From a beta proteobacterium MWH-UniP1 (GTDB taxonomy: Bacteria; Pseudomonadota; Gammaproteobacteria; Burkholderiales; Burkholderiaceae_A): DNA of 64,000 nt. Within the stretch, counting starts at the first letter, position 1, and the number at the start of each line of letters is the position of its first letter. A program made the position numbers and the translations under genes. Under the pieces are notes generated by a model. The model was not told where the DNA came from, searched no databases, and saw only the letters and a program-made list of their open reading frames with translations. Of the stretch, positions 24,020 through 33,567 are shown in pieces. The stretch spans positions 497,401-561,400 of the forward strand of contig CP143625.1 in assembly GCA_036362785.1 (NCBI GenBank), written 5' to 3'.

Positions 24020-26886
24020 CGACACCAATCAAAGCACCGAAGAAGCTGATCGAAGTGGCTTTGCCACTCGACGATATCAATATCGCCGCTTCGCACGAAA
24101 AATCAGTTCGCAACGGGCACCCGTCAACCCTTCATTTGTGGTGGGCTAGACGTCCTCTAGCAGCGGCGCGTGCTGTGATATTTGCTCAGATGGTCAACGA
24201 TCCAGGCTATGAAAGAAACCTTGGTCGTGGGGTGAACAAGGAAAAGGCAAAACAAGAGAGAGAACGTCTCTTCGGAATCATTCGCAAGTTGGTTCTTTGG
24301 GAGAACACGAGCAATCAAGATGTTCTTGCGGAGGCGCGGCAGGAAATAAAAAAGAGTTGGCGAGAGACTTGCGAGCTCAATCGTGGGCATCCTAACGCCA
24401 ATGAGCTCTTCAATCCAGATGTTCTCCCAGAGTTTCATGACCCGTTTGCGGGTGGTGGTGCATTGCCGTTGGAGGGCCAAAGGCTGGGGTTTTCAAGTTA
24501 TGCGACGGACTTGAATCCAGTCGCAGTCTTGATCAACAAGGCAATGATTGAGATTCCGCCGAAATTTGCTGGAATGAAGCCGATCGGGCCGGAAGCACCA
24601 GACGAGCGCCAGATGAAACTTGGCTCCGAATGGTCGGGCGCAAATGGTTTGGGATTGGACGTCCACAGGTATGGGATATGGCTACGTGATGAGGCGTTTA
24701 AGAGGATTGGTAAGTTCTATCCCCAAGTCGAGTTGCCGAAAGAGCATGGAGGCGGCAAGGCAAATGTGATTGCATGGATTTGGACTAGAACAGTCAAGAG
24801 TCCGAATCCTGCCTACTCGCATGTGGACGTGCCGCTGGCGTCCACATTCATCATTTCCAGCAAGAGTGGGAAAGAAGCCTATGTCCAACCAGTAGTCAAA
24901 GGTAATGAATATTTCTTTGAGGTAAGGCTGGGGAAACCTCCCGAGAGTGCGAAAAGCGGTACGAAGCTAGGCCGTGGCGCGAATTTCAAATGTCTCATAT
25001 CCGATTCGCCGATTGACCCAAAACACGTCATCGCCGAGGCGAATGAGGGTCGTTTGGGTGAGAGATTAATGGCAGTAGTCGTGGAAGGGCGCCGTGGACG
25101 CGTTTATTTGTCAGCAAGTCCAGAGATGGAACGTCTTGCAAAGACTGCGGTTCCGAGCTGGAGGCCAGAAGTTGAGATGCCTGAGAACCCCCGCTGGTTT
25201 TCGCCGCCGCTATTTGGATTGAAAAGCTACGGCAGCTTGTTCACCAACCGCCAACTCTTGGCACTCAATACGTTTTCAGATTTGATTCATGAAGTTCGCG
25301 CAAAGGCAAAAGCCAATGCGATAAAGGGCGGCATGAAAGATGATGGTTTGGGTTTGCGCGATGGTGGAAGTGGAGCGACCGCATATGCGGAATCGATATC
25401 GGTTTACTTGACATTCGTTCTCGACAAGATGGCTGACATCGGGAACACGCTAGTGAGGTGGGAGCCTGTGGCGCAATGTCCCCGACAGCTATTCGGTCGT
25501 CAGGCGATACCGATGATTTGGGACTTCGCCGAAGCAAATCCATTCTCGACAAGTTCAGGCGCCTGGGAAGTATTCTTGGACGGCGTAACGAAAGCGTTCC
25601 TCAAAGCGTTCGCCGATGTTGAAGGATGGTATCGAGGGACTGTTCAGCAGGCCGACGCCCAAAGGCAGACCGTGTCTCAGGGTAAGGTTGTGTCGACCGA
25701 TCCCCCCTATTACGACAACATTGGCTATGCGGATCTATCGGATTTCTTTTACGTATGGATGCGGCGTTCGCTTCGAGAGGTATTCCCTCACCTATTCTCT
25801 ACGATGGCAGTTCCGAAAGCAGAGGAACTAGTGGCGACGCCGTATCGACACGGAGGGAAAGAGAAAGCCGAGCTCTTTTTCTTGGATGGGATGACCGATG
25901 CGATGAGTCGAGTGGCTGATCAGGTGCACCCCGCCTTTCCGACGACTATCTATTACGCGTTTAAGCAGTCGGAAACCACTGATGTAGGCACCGGAAACAC
26001 AGGTTGGGAAACATTCCTTGAGGCTGTGTTGCGGGCAGGGTTCTCCATTACTGGCACGTGGCCGATGAGAACAGAGAACGAGAGCCGCATGGTGGGGCAA
26101 GGAACAAATGCTCTTGCGTCAAGCATTGTCTTGGTTTGCAAAAAGCGCGATCCCACCGCAGGGACCATCTCTCGACGTGAATTCTTGAAGGAGCTCAAGG
26201 AGGAGATGGCCGAAGCCGTCGAAGTGATGATCGGCGGAGGCGACGGCGTTTCACCGGTTGCCCCAGTGGACCTCGCTCAGGCTGTGATTGGGCCTGGTAT
26301 GGCGATCTTTTCCAGATATACCGCCGTGCTAGAGGCGGATGGCAGCCCAATGACCGTCCATACCGCTCTCACTCTTATCAACAGGATGCTGACCGAAGGG
26401 TCCGATGAGTTTGATGCAGACACTCAGTTTTGCTTGGGGTGGTTTGATGAGCAATCATGGGTCGGAGGAGAATTCGGAAAGGCAACAGTTCTAGCGCGCG
26501 CAAAGGGAACAAGCGTAGATCGGCTGAGAGAAGCTGGGGTCGTAGAAGCGACGTCAGGGCAAGTTCGACTGTTTAGACCTATCGAATATCCACCAGATTG
26601 GTTGCCAGAGAACGATAACAACACGCCTGTCTGGGAGGCTTTGCATCAAATGATCCGTGAACTTCGTACCGCGGGTGAGTCGGCAGCAGGTGCGCTGCTC
26701 GCCGGTATGCCCCAGAGAGCAGAGCCGATTCGGAACCTTGCCTATCGGCTCTACACGCTTTGCGAGCGCAAAGGCTGGGCGGAGGACGCCAGGGCCTACA
26801 ACGAACTGATTACATCCTGGACTGGCATCGAAGCCGCATCCCATGAGAAGGGGCACTTAGGATCGCAGACCAAGCTCGAAATTTGA
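24016..26886 (+). CDS. DUF1156 DNA methyltransferase
   Basis: A 956-residue protein. The N-terminal DUF1156 segment ([38 protein letters not shown]) leads into motif [13 protein letters not shown] at about 142-153, and motif IV DPPYYDN lies near 562-568, giving an amino-methyltransferase of the N6-adenine/N4-cytosine type. The large insert between the motifs and the C-terminal helical region are typical of this family and may carry target recognition. It starts in an ATGA overlap with the helicase gene, and the ATPase follows after 11 bp. Its base composition is visibly more AT-rich than both neighbours, which hints at a separate history. It would mark self DNA in a defence system; that is inference. 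Confidence 0.9.
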   Translation: MTTPIKAPKKLIEVALPLDDINIAASHEKSVRNGHPSTLHLWWARRPLAAARAVIFAQMVNDPGYERNLGRGVNKEKAKQERERLFGIIRKLVLWENTSNQDVLAEARQEIKKSWRETCELNRGHPNANELFNPDVLPEFHDPFAGGGALPLEGQRLGFSSYATDLNPVAVLINKAMIEIPPKFAGMKPIGPEAPDERQMKLGSEWSGANGLGLDVHRYGIWLRDEAFKRIGKFYPQVELPKEHGGGKANVIAWIWTRTVKSPNPAYSHVDVPLASTFIISSKSGKEAYVQPVVKGNEYFFEVRLGKPPESAKSGTKLGRGANFKCLISDSPIDPKHVIAEANEGRLGERLMAVVVEGRRGRVYLSASPEMERLAKTAVPSWRPEVEMPENPRWFSPPLFGLKSYGSLFTNRQLLALNTFSDLIHEVRAKAKANAIKGGMKDDGLGLRDGGSGATAYAESISVYLTFVLDKMADIGNTLVRWEPVAQCPRQLFGRQAIPMIWDFAEANPFSTSSGAWEVFLDGVTKAFLKAFADVEGWYRGTVQQADAQRQTVSQGKVVSTDPPYYDNIGYADLSDFFYVWMRRSLREVFPHLFSTMAVPKAEELVATPYRHGGKEKAELFFLDGMTDAMSRVADQVHPAFPTTIYYAFKQSETTDVGTGNTGWETFLEAVLRAGFSITGTWPMRTENESRMVGQGTNALASSIVLVCKKRDPTAGTISRREFLKELKEEMAEAVEVMIGGGDGVSPVAPVDLAQAVIGPGMAIFSRYTAVLEADGSPMTVHTALTLINRMLTEGSDEFDADTQFCLGWFDEQSWVGGEFGKATVLARAKGTSVDRLREAGVVEATSGQVRLFRPIEYPPDWLPENDNNTPVWEALHQMIRELRTAGESAAGALLAGMPQRAEPIRNLAYRLYTLCERKGWAEDARAYNELITSWTGIEAASHEKGHLGSQTKLEI

Positions 26887-26897
26887 GGGAAGAGAAC

Positions 26898-29786
26898 ATG
26901 GCACTGAAACCTTGGCGCGAGATCGCCGTTCCGCATGAGGACGTGCTTAAAGGCACGTTCCAACAGGCTGAGTTCGCAGCCGACATTTCCAAGGTCCATC
27001 AAGGGATCGCGACGCCTGAATATCAGGATGCTGAGCTCTTTTTTCAGCGGACCTTCATCACCGAAGGCATGCGCCTGCTGCTGGACTCTGTGGTCAAGCG
27101 GATCGCCGGTAAAGGCGGCGACCCGGTGGTGCAGTTGCAGACGGCGTTCGGTGGCGGCAAGACCCACACGCTGCTGTCGGTCTACCACCTGGCCAAAGGC
27201 GAGAAGCCGTCTTCCAAGCTGCAAGGCGTCAGCAAGATCCTCGACGACGCAGGCATCGCAGAGCTCCCAAAAGCGAAGGTTGCGGTGCTCGATGGCGTCG
27301 AGCTGCTGGACATGGCCAGCAAGCCGCGCTCATACGGCAAGACCACGGTCAAAACCATCTGGGGCGAGCTCGCCTGGCAGCTTGGCGGCGCCGAAGCCTT
27401 CGCCAAGATCAAAGAAGCCGACGCCGATGGCACGGCGCCCGGCAAGAGCGCGTTGGCCGACATCCTGGCCTCCGCGGCTCCCTGCATCGTGCTCATGGAC
27501 GAGCTGGTGCGCTACGTCTCGCAGTTCGAAGAGGGCAAGGCCCTATCCGGCGGCACCTACGACACCCAGCTCTCCTTCATCCAGTCGCTGACCGAGGCCA
27601 TCAAAGGCGTCCCCAACGCGATCCTGCTGGCGTCTCTGCCGTTCTCGGACCGTGAAGCGGGCAGTCAACAGGGCGTCAAAGCTCTGCGGGCCTTGGAGCA
27701 CTACTTCGGCCGCGTGCAGGCGCTCTGGAAGCCCGTGGCGACCGAAGAGGCCTTCGAGATTGTCCGCCGCCGGCTGTTCACCAACGTCAGCGACAAGCTC
27801 GCGGCCGAGGAAGTCTGCCGAGCCTATGCCGACTTCTACACGGGCAACTCGGGTGACTTCCCACCAGAAACTCAGGAGTCGGGCTACTTGCAGCGGCTCC
27901 AGCACGCCTACCCCATTCATCCCGAGGTCTTCGATCGGCTCTACGAGGACTGGTCCTCACTGGATAATTTCCAGCGCACCCGCGGCGTCTTGAAGCTTAT
28001 GGCGAAGGTGATCCATCGCCTTTGGACTTCTGGCAACAACGACCTGATGATCCAGCCAGGATCGCTTCCCTTATTCGACCCTGACTGCCGAAACGAGGCC
28101 ATCTACTACTTACCTCAGGGTTGGGATCCAGTGCTCGAGCGCGACATCGACGGCGAGCGAGCCACCACGACAGAGCTCGACAACGCCAAGCCCCTATTCG
28201 GCGCGATCCACGCCTGTCGGCGCATCGCTCGGACGGTCTTCCTGGGTTCAGCTCCTGACGCGGGCATTGTGGGTGGCTCCAAGCACCACCGCGGAGTCGA
28301 GCTCGAGCATGTGCTCCTGGGCTGCGCTCAGCCTGGCCAAGTCTTGGGGCACTACAAGGATGGGGTGCGGGCCCTCGTTGATCGCTTGCAATACATCAAC
28401 AGCGCCGACAACCGCTATTGGTTCGACACGCGCCCAAACCTCCGCCGCGAGATGGAGGATCGCAAGCGTCGCTTCGATCTGCGCGAAGACGTCTACCCGT
28501 TCATCAAGGACAAGCTGCGCTTCGCCAGCGGCATCTTTGGCGGCATACATGTCTTCACTGACTCGGCCGACGTGCCTGACGATTGGCAACTGCGCCTGGT
28601 GGTGCTCACCCCCGAGGCCACCTTCTCGCGCTCGGCGCAGGCGACGGCGATCGATGTGGCGACCGCGATCTTGAAGACCCGCGGCGACCAGCCTCGACAG
28701 AAGCAGAACCGGCTGATCTTCTTGGCTCCCGACTCAGACTCGATGTTGCGGCTGAAAGACCAAGTCACTTCAGTGCTGGCCTGGAAGTCCATTGTCGACG
28801 ACGTAAAGGAGGGGCGCCTCAACCTCGACGTCCACCAGAGCAAGCTGGCCGGCCACAGCCACGACCAAGCGTCGGAGGCCTTGAGCCGCATGATGCGCGA
28901 GACCTACAAGTGGCTCTTGGCGCCATTGCAGGAGGTCAAGCCAGGCAAGGGTATTGGCGACCTGCAGTGGGATCACTTCCAGATCAATCCTGCCGCGGTC
29001 AACCGCACCGAAGAGATCGAGAAGGTTCTGCGCGAGCACGAGCTTCTCATCACAGAGTGGGCTCCCATCCACCTGGCGAGGATGCTGCAAGCGTGGTTCT
29101 GGAAGGAAGGCCAGCCTGCCGTGTCGGCGGCCGAGGTGTGGCAGAAGACTTGCTGTTACCTCTACTTACCCAGGCTAAAAGACGACGACGTTCTGCGCGC
29201 CACCATCGGAGCCGGTGTTACATCGCGCGACTTTTTCGGCATCTCTTACGGTGTGGTGGAAGGCCGCTACCAAGGCTTCCACTTCGGGGAGCCTACGACA
29301 GTCATCTTTGATGATGCTCTCCTACTGGTCGAGCCATCAGCGGGTGCCAAGTTCGCGGATCTGCTGGCCAAAGAGAAGGCTGAGCGTGATGCAAAGGCAA
29401 AGGGCGAGGCTGGTGGTGCTGCGGGCGGAGCCGGTGCGGTCGGTGAGGCAGGTACTGGCGGCGTTGGCGGTGGCGCAGGCAGCGAAGCAGGAGCTGGTGC
29501 TGGCGGCAATCGCGGAGCCGGTGGCGACAGTCCGCCTAAGACCCTTGCCGAGAAGAAGACAGTGTTCTTCGGCCAAGTCGAGCTCGACCCTGTCAAAGCC
29601 AAGCTTCAGTTCTCGGATTTTGCTGAGGAGGTGCTCATGCTCTTCACGTCCAAGCCAGGTGTGAAGGTCAAGGTGAGCCTTGAAATTCAGGCGGAGGCGC
29701 CAACCGGTTTCGACGAGTCAACCCAACGAGCGGCCCGCGAAAACTGTAACCAGCTCAAATTTAAAAATCACGGCTTCGATGACTAA
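26898..29786 (+). CDS. DUF499 P-loop ATPase
   Basis: A 962-residue DUF499 protein. Walker A is [11 protein letters not shown] (about 83-93); Walker B is likely [12 protein letters not shown] near 195-206. The GGGKTH form of the P-loop is shared with the large ATPases of BREX-type systems (BrxC/PglY). Residues ~834-877 are a Gly/Ala-rich flexible linker, followed by a small C-terminal domain ([19 protein letters not shown]) that may contact partners. ATG 26898 has GGAAGAG upstream; the TTG at 26883 is not needed. It is the last gene of the operon. A molecular switch coupling methylation and restriction is a reasonable but unproven role. Confidence 0.9.
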   Translation: MALKPWREIAVPHEDVLKGTFQQAEFAADISKVHQGIATPEYQDAELFFQRTFITEGMRLLLDSVVKRIAGKGGDPVVQLQTAFGGGKTHTLLSVYHLAKGEKPSSKLQGVSKILDDAGIAELPKAKVAVLDGVELLDMASKPRSYGKTTVKTIWGELAWQLGGAEAFAKIKEADADGTAPGKSALADILASAAPCIVLMDELVRYVSQFEEGKALSGGTYDTQLSFIQSLTEAIKGVPNAILLASLPFSDREAGSQQGVKALRALEHYFGRVQALWKPVATEEAFEIVRRRLFTNVSDKLAAEEVCRAYADFYTGNSGDFPPETQESGYLQRLQHAYPIHPEVFDRLYEDWSSLDNFQRTRGVLKLMAKVIHRLWTSGNNDLMIQPGSLPLFDPDCRNEAIYYLPQGWDPVLERDIDGERATTTELDNAKPLFGAIHACRRIARTVFLGSAPDAGIVGGSKHHRGVELEHVLLGCAQPGQVLGHYKDGVRALVDRLQYINSADNRYWFDTRPNLRREMEDRKRRFDLREDVYPFIKDKLRFASGIFGGIHVFTDSADVPDDWQLRLVVLTPEATFSRSAQATAIDVATAILKTRGDQPRQKQNRLIFLAPDSDSMLRLKDQVTSVLAWKSIVDDVKEGRLNLDVHQSKLAGHSHDQASEALSRMMRETYKWLLAPLQEVKPGKGIGDLQWDHFQINPAAVNRTEEIEKVLREHELLITEWAPIHLARMLQAWFWKEGQPAVSAAEVWQKTCCYLYLPRLKDDDVLRATIGAGVTSRDFFGISYGVVEGRYQGFHFGEPTTVIFDDALLLVEPSAGAKFADLLAKEKAERDAKAKGEAGGAAGGAGAVGEAGTGGVGGGAGSEAGAGAGGNRGAGGDSPPKTLAEKKTVFFGQVELDPVKAKLQFSDFAEEVLMLFTSKPGVKVKVSLEIQAEAPTGFDESTQRAARENCNQLKFKNHGFDD

Positions 29787-29820
29787 TGGCACCGATAGGC
29801 CAGTAGCCTGTCCACCCATC

Positions 29821-29890
29821 CAATCGGTACGCACCGGAACACCCCATTTTTGAGAGGCGTACCTAGCCTTGCTCAGGTCAACAGGTTTTG
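29821..29890 (+). repeat. 70-bp direct repeat, copy A
   Basis: Sequence from CAATCGGTACGC to CAACAGGTTTTG, matching copy B at 36989-37058 at 65 of 70 positions in the same orientation. The core CGTACCTAGCCTTGCTCAGG is identical. Copy A lies just after the ATPase gene and directly abuts the left end of the ISL3 element. The copies flank about 7.1 kb (IS remnant, zinc and copper genes). They may be attachment-site remnants or a dispersed repeat of this genome. Confidence 0.75.
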
Positions 29891-30425
29891 GCTCTTCATC
29901 ATTAAAGGGGGACAGCGGTATTCATTAAACTAGTTTTTGCGAAGAACGGGTTTAATGGAGGTAATACCGATGTCCCAGAATAATTCTATATTGGGGTTGT
30001 CCGATTTAGTCATTGATCGGGTGGAGCAGCGCCGTGATATTCATGTGTGGGCAAGGCCCAAGTCTAGACCGGCGTGCTTGCACTGTCAGCAAGGGCCGGT
30101 GCGGGTTAAAGCCACCTGCCAAAGGACGCTAAAACACACCCGCCAGGGCAACCAGCTCATCGTCTTGCACCTGAGTGTTCCCAAGTACCACTGCCCGGCC
30201 TGCAATCGATACTTCCGGCACCGGTTTGCGGGCATCCGCCCAAGGCTTCGGGCCACCGAGAGCTTTCGGCTCGAGGTCTTTGAAGCCCATGACGGTGGGG
30301 TGAGCCAGAGTAAGTTGTCATCGACCCATCGGGTGAGCTGCGCAACGGTTGAGCGCTGGTATCAGCATCATGTAAAGCGTCGGGTGTCAGAGCTCTCTGG
30401 CAGAGACTGCCCACAGGTGCTGGGT
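29890..30425 (+). mobile_element. ISL3-family insertion sequence, 3' truncated
   Basis: The element begins with a GGCTCTTCATC terminus at 29890, resembling the GGCTCTT ends of ISL3-family elements, and contains the N-terminal part of its transposase. It stops at about 30410-30425 inside the transposase motif CPQVLG, where the sequence changes to an antisense CobW gene. No right inverted repeat is present, so it cannot move on its own. Confidence 0.7.
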
Positions 30426-30449
30426 CGGCAAGACCCGTGGTCTCAATAA
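29970..30449 (+). pseudogene. ISL3-family transposase, N-terminal fragment
   Basis: About 150 residues of an ISL3 transposase (usually about 400). ATG 29970 has GGAGGT upstream. The N-terminal zinc-finger region is intact (ACLHCQQGP, KYHCPACNRYFRHRF), followed by an HTH (SHRVSCATVERWY-like part) up to GRDCPQVLG. Full-length enzymes continue into the catalytic DDE domain, here missing; the last residues RQDPWSQ come from the neighbouring CobW gene read on the opposite strand. The catalytic core is absent, so the gene is inactive. Confidence 0.85.
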
Positions 30450-30735
30450 TCACCCGATCAAATCGAATCTCGCCATTGTCTTTCTTTCGATGAAGGTCTC
30501 CAAGAATACGTACAAGGTCGCCTCGTACGGTGCAGCAGATACAGCCGTTGTTCATCTCAACGATCTGCTCATCCCGATTCTTTACCAGTAGTTCGTTGTC
30601 AATACCCGCTTCTCCAAACTCATTTTCAATGACCGCAATCCGCTGCCCGTGCTTCTCCGTAAGAATGCGATTTAGCAGCGTTGTTTTTCCGCTGCCTAGG
30701 AAGCCCGTAAGAATGGTTACCGGAATTTGATTCAT
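30157..30735 (-). pseudogene. CobW/ZNG-type GTPase (metal chaperone), truncated
   Basis: Residues 1-105 are a clear G3E GTPase of the CobW family: Walker A GFLGSGKTTLLNR at about 11-23, ENEFGEAGIDNELL, the zinc-binding CICC motif (NNGCICCTVRGDL), and ETTGLADPAPV. After PV (about base 30424) the frame runs antisense through the ISL3 remnant to 30157 and carries no CobW sequence, so about two thirds of the protein is lost. Its ATG overlaps the ZnuA stop (ATGA). In an intact form it would deliver zinc to client proteins under zinc limitation, consistent with its place in the zinc importer operon. Confidence 0.85.
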
Positions 30736-31700
30736 GGTTTTGCTCCCTGCAAACGAGCCTTGTTAATTGCTGAAGTGAGCAGGCGGGTGTTGTGGCGCAT
30801 CATGTCGCTATAGGTTGTTGCTGGCCCCCCGGGCTTGGAGAGCGCATCGGAGTAGAGTTCTCCTGAAGGCTGAAGGCCGGTCTCGCGCGCGATCTGCTCA
30901 ATCAGGCGTCCATCGGAAATATTCTCAACAAAGAGCGCCTGTATGCCCTCCTTTTTGATCTGTCGAATCAGGCGGCCTACGCCCTTTGCGCTGGCCTCCG
31001 CCTCTGTACTGACGCCCTGGGGGGACAGGAACTGAACCTGGTAGGCATTGCCGTAATAAGCAAACGCATCATGCGATGTGACAACCTTGCGACGCTCGAT
31101 TGGTATCGTTGCCCAGGAGGACTCGATTTCGCGATGCAACGCGTTTAAGGATTCTGAGAGCCTCTCAGCATTGGTCTGATAGCTGGGGCAGCCAAAGCGG
31201 TCAACAGTGCATAAGCCAAGTGTGATGTTTTTCACGTACACCAACACGTTGCGCACGTCTTGCCAGGCATGCGGATCTTGATTGCCGTGAGAGTGACCAT
31301 GTTTATGCCCGTGGCTGTGGCCAGGCGACGAGGACTTCAGTGGCACGATCCCCTTGGTAACTACAACGTGCTCGCCCTTGAAGTTTGCGGACTTCAGAAG
31401 GCGGTTCATCCAGCCCTCAAAGCCAAGGCCATTTGATAAGACCAGGCGGGCTTGTGCAACCTGCTGGGCCTGAGCAGGCGTGGGCTGAAATACATGGGCG
31501 TCCTCTTCAGGACCCGCTAGAACCGAGACCGAGATGCGGCTGCCGCCCACCTGCGAGACCAGATCGCCCAGAATGCTAAAGGTCACCACCACACGAACCG
31601 GCGGCTCGCTCGCCCGCCCAAGAGATACGCTTGCAAGCAAAACAACGGTAACAAGAAGCCAGCGAGTGGACCGAATGACAGGGGCAAGATTGTTTATCAC
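30732..31700 (-). CDS. znuA: Zinc-type ABC transporter substrate-binding protein (ZnuA-like)
   Basis: A 322-residue periplasmic metal-binding protein. A signal-like hydrophobic segment is present at about 13-30 (WLLVTVVLLASVSLG). Cluster A-1 features are HVFQPTPAQ and GLGFEGW; a His-rich loop (HSHGHKHGHSHG) precedes DPHAW, the typical zinc-binding order, and SHDAFAYYG and ENISDGRLIEQIA follow. The His-rich loop favours zinc over manganese. It captures Zn(II) for the permease and ATPase encoded just upstream. It lies 2 bp after the permease and overlaps the CobW start by 4 bp, so it is part of one operon. Confidence 0.9.
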   Translation of the reverse strand: MINNLAPVIRSTRWLLVTVVLLASVSLGRASEPPVRVVVTFSILGDLVSQVGGSRISVSVLAGPEEDAHVFQPTPAQAQQVAQARLVLSNGLGFEGWMNRLLKSANFKGEHVVVTKGIVPLKSSSPGHSHGHKHGHSHGNQDPHAWQDVRNVLVYVKNITLGLCTVDRFGCPSYQTNAERLSESLNALHREIESSWATIPIERRKVVTSHDAFAYYGNAYQVQFLSPQGVSTEAEASAKGVGRLIRQIKKEGIQALFVENISDGRLIEQIARETGLQPSGELYSDALSKPGGPATTYSDMMRHNTRLLTSAINKARLQGAKP

Positions 31701-31702
31701 GT

Positions 31703-32605
31703 CTAAGCCTCTAAGTGTTTGGGATGGCGCACTAGAGGCTTGAAGATGCCTCTTTGCCCTAGCGACATGGAAAGCAGATAGATCAGGCCCAGGGCGAGGA
31801 TGATTGCAGGACCGCTAGGCAGATCGAGTTGATATGACGCCACAAGACCTAAGGCACTGCCCAAGGCTGCAATTGCGACCGACAGAAGAATCAGGCGGGA
31901 TATCTCATCGACCCAGAACCGGGCCGAGGCGGCAGGAAGCACCATAAATCCCACGGCAAGCAGTGTTCCAAGGGCGTGGAATCCTGCCACTAGGTTAATT
32001 ACAACCAGCACCAGAAAACCATAGTGGGCCGTGGCGCTCCAACCACTGACCATGCGCAGATACTTCGGATCAAGACACTCCAGCACCAAGGGTCTAAACA
32101 TCAGGGCAAGGCCAATACAAGAAATGCTGCAGATCCCCACTAGCAGAAAAATCGCCTCATCATTAAGTGCCAGGACACTTCCAAACAGGATGTGCAGTAG
32201 ATCCACGTTACTGCCTTGTGTAGAAACAATCAGTACCCCGAGGGCAAGCGACAGAAGATAGAAGACGGCAAGGCTCGCGTCCTCTTTCAGTACAGTGCTT
32301 CTTGCAACCCATCCCGAGGCCACTGCCACCAATAGGCCTGCACCGATTCCCCCAAGGGTCATGGCCCAGACCGACAGGCCCGAGGCCAAAAACCCGATCG
32401 CCGCCCCAGGCAGAACCGCGTGGGCCATGGCGTCACCGGTAAGACTCATCCGTCTGAGCATAAGAAAAACGCCAATCGGTGCGGCGCTGATTGAGAGCGC
32501 TAGGCAACCGAGCAGGGCTCGCTGCATGAAGCCAAACTCAACAAAAAACCCTAGGCCAAGAATCTCCAAAGGATTGGCCAACGGGGCTACTTCGAAGCCG
32601 GTCAT
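31703..32605 (-). CDS. znuB: Zinc-type ABC transporter permease (ZnuB-like)
   Basis: A 300-residue ABC-3 family integral membrane protein with about eight to nine hydrophobic segments. Family features are the N-terminal FMQRALLGCLALSISAAPIGVF region, LTGDAMAHAVLPGAAIGFL, and the C-terminal GTLLAVGFMVLPAASAR coupling region. It forms the inner-membrane channel of the importer. ATG 32605 overlaps the ATPase stop as ATGA, and ZnuA starts 2 bp after its stop, so the three are tightly coupled. Metal choice is inferred from the ZnuA His loop and the adjacent Fur/Zur regulator. Confidence 0.9.
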   Translation of the reverse strand: MTGFEVAPLANPLEILGLGFFVEFGFMQRALLGCLALSISAAPIGVFLMLRRMSLTGDAMAHAVLPGAAIGFLASGLSVWAMTLGGIGAGLLVAVASGWVARSTVLKEDASLAVFYLLSLALGVLIVSTQGSNVDLLHILFGSVLALNDEAIFLLVGICSISCIGLALMFRPLVLECLDPKYLRMVSGWSATAHYGFLVLVVINLVAGFHALGTLLAVGFMVLPAASARFWVDEISRLILLSVAIAALGSALGLVASYQLDLPSGPAIILALGLIYLLSMSLGQRGIFKPLVRHPKHLEA

Positions 32606-33387
32606 GAGAAGACCCTTTGCGCATCAGAGGCTGCCTGGGTGTCGGCCGGGCGGTGGCAAAGTGAAGCCTCCTCATCAAAGGCTAGCCTACTGCTCTGGGC
32701 ACGCTGCAGGTTCTCAGAGCTGAGCGCTTCCATCGGAGGGCCATAGGCAATGAGCTCACGGGCCAGCAGCAGGCAGAAGGGAAAATAGGCCTTAATCTGT
32801 GCGTGATCGTGCAGCACAACCAAAACAGTCTTGCCTTTGCGCTGCCAGTCCTGGGTGACATGCAAGAGGATCTCGGCACTTGCAGTGTCAATGCTCGAGA
32901 AAGGCTCATCAAGTAAAAGCAGGTCAGCGTCTTGCAGGATCATGCGTGCAAAAAGCGCCCTCTGAAACTGCCCCCCGGATAGTGTTGCAATTGCGCGTCT
33001 CTCATAGCCTTGCAGCCCCACCGTGCTAAGTGCCGCAGCGATTTGCTCTCGATGTCTTGGCAGAAAGCCCCTAAAGGCGCCCAGTTCATGCCAAAGGCCA
33101 AGACTCACCGCATCAAACACGGTGATGGGGAAGCTGCGATCGATTTCGTTTACCTGCGGCAGGTAGGCCAGGCGAAGTCCCTGGGTGCCTTCGATCGATC
33201 CACTCATTGGGGCTATCAGCCCAGCGATACTCTTTAAAAGGGTGGATTTGCCCGCGCCATTGGGCCCTGCAATGGCAACGAGGCTCGATCCTGAAATATC
33301 GATACTCAGATGGTGCACAGCCGGATGTCGGTCATAGCCCACCGTGAGGTCGCGCAACGTGATGGTCGCCACAGGCAAGGTCGGCAT
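32602..33387 (-). CDS. znuC: Zinc-type ABC transporter ATP-binding protein (ZnuC-like)
   Basis: A 261-residue ABC ATPase. Walker A is GPNGAGKST at 41-49, the Q-loop is in YLPQVNE, the signature is LSGGQFQR, Walker B is DLLLLDEPF, and the switch His lies in VLVVLHDH. ATG 33387 is selected because the domain starts right after it; the frame extends upstream to 33513 without similarity. It is the first gene of the importer operon and diverges from the Fur-type regulator, with a palindromic operator about 140 bp upstream. Confidence 0.92.
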   Translation of the reverse strand: MPTLPVATITLRDLTVGYDRHPAVHHLSIDISGSSLVAIAGPNGAGKSTLLKSIAGLIAPMSGSIEGTQGLRLAYLPQVNEIDRSFPITVFDAVSLGLWHELGAFRGFLPRHREQIAAALSTVGLQGYERRAIATLSGGQFQRALFARMILQDADLLLLDEPFSSIDTASAEILLHVTQDWQRKGKTVLVVLHDHAQIKAYFPFCLLLARELIAYGPPMEALSSENLQRAQSSRLAFDEEASLCHRPADTQAASDAQRVFS

Positions 33388-33389
33388 GA

Positions 33390-33509
33390 TCAGGCCCGAA
33401 CCAACTGAAGAGCCAATAGCCAGAGAGCCGCAAGTATCAAAGCCACCCAGCGCAATCGGTGGATGGCTGAGCAGGCAATCAAGGATAGTTTTAGCTTGGG
33501 AGGAGTCAT
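33390..33509 (-). CDS. Possible 39-residue membrane leader peptide of znuC operon
   Basis: An ATG at 33509 opens a 39-codon frame (MTPPKLKLSLIACSAIH then RLRWVALILAALWLLALQLV), ending TGA 33390-33392, only two bases before the znuC ATG. The second half is one transmembrane helix. Placement directly downstream of the palindromic operator and abutting znuC is what a leader or small accessory protein would show. There is no strong ribosome binding site, so it may not be translated. Confidence 0.3.
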   Translation of the reverse strand: MTPPKLKLSLIACSAIHRLRWVALILAALWLLALQLVRA

Positions 33510-33524
33510 GCACTTGATCTTAAC

Positions 33525-33548
33525 GCAAACGCGTTTGCAATTGCAAAC
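33525..33548. promoter_or_regulatory. Overlapping palindromes, likely Zur/Fur-type operator
   Basis: GCAAACGCGTTTGC (33525-33538) and GTTTGCAATTGCAAAC (33533-33548) are both perfect palindromes sharing a GTTTGC arm. They lie between the divergent znuCBA operon and the Fur-family gene starting near 33568, close enough to occlude both promoters. A Zur-type repressor binding as two dimers is the natural reading. Confidence 0.65.
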
Positions 33549-33567
33549 AATCTGGGGTGGCCTTAAG

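Noticed and set aside
26898-29786. Antisense frames within the DUF499 gene, e.g. 27543-27920 and 29267-29602
   Set aside because: Low-complexity or patternless proteins mirroring the coding strand; the sense gene is clear.
20105-29786. DISARM system
   Set aside because: An SNF2 helicase and methylase are present, but there are no DUF1998 (drmA/drmB) or PLD-nuclease (drmC) genes.
20105-29786. BREX system
   Set aside because: A large GGGKTH ATPase and methylase are present, but no PglZ phosphatase, BrxA/BrxB or BrxL is seen.
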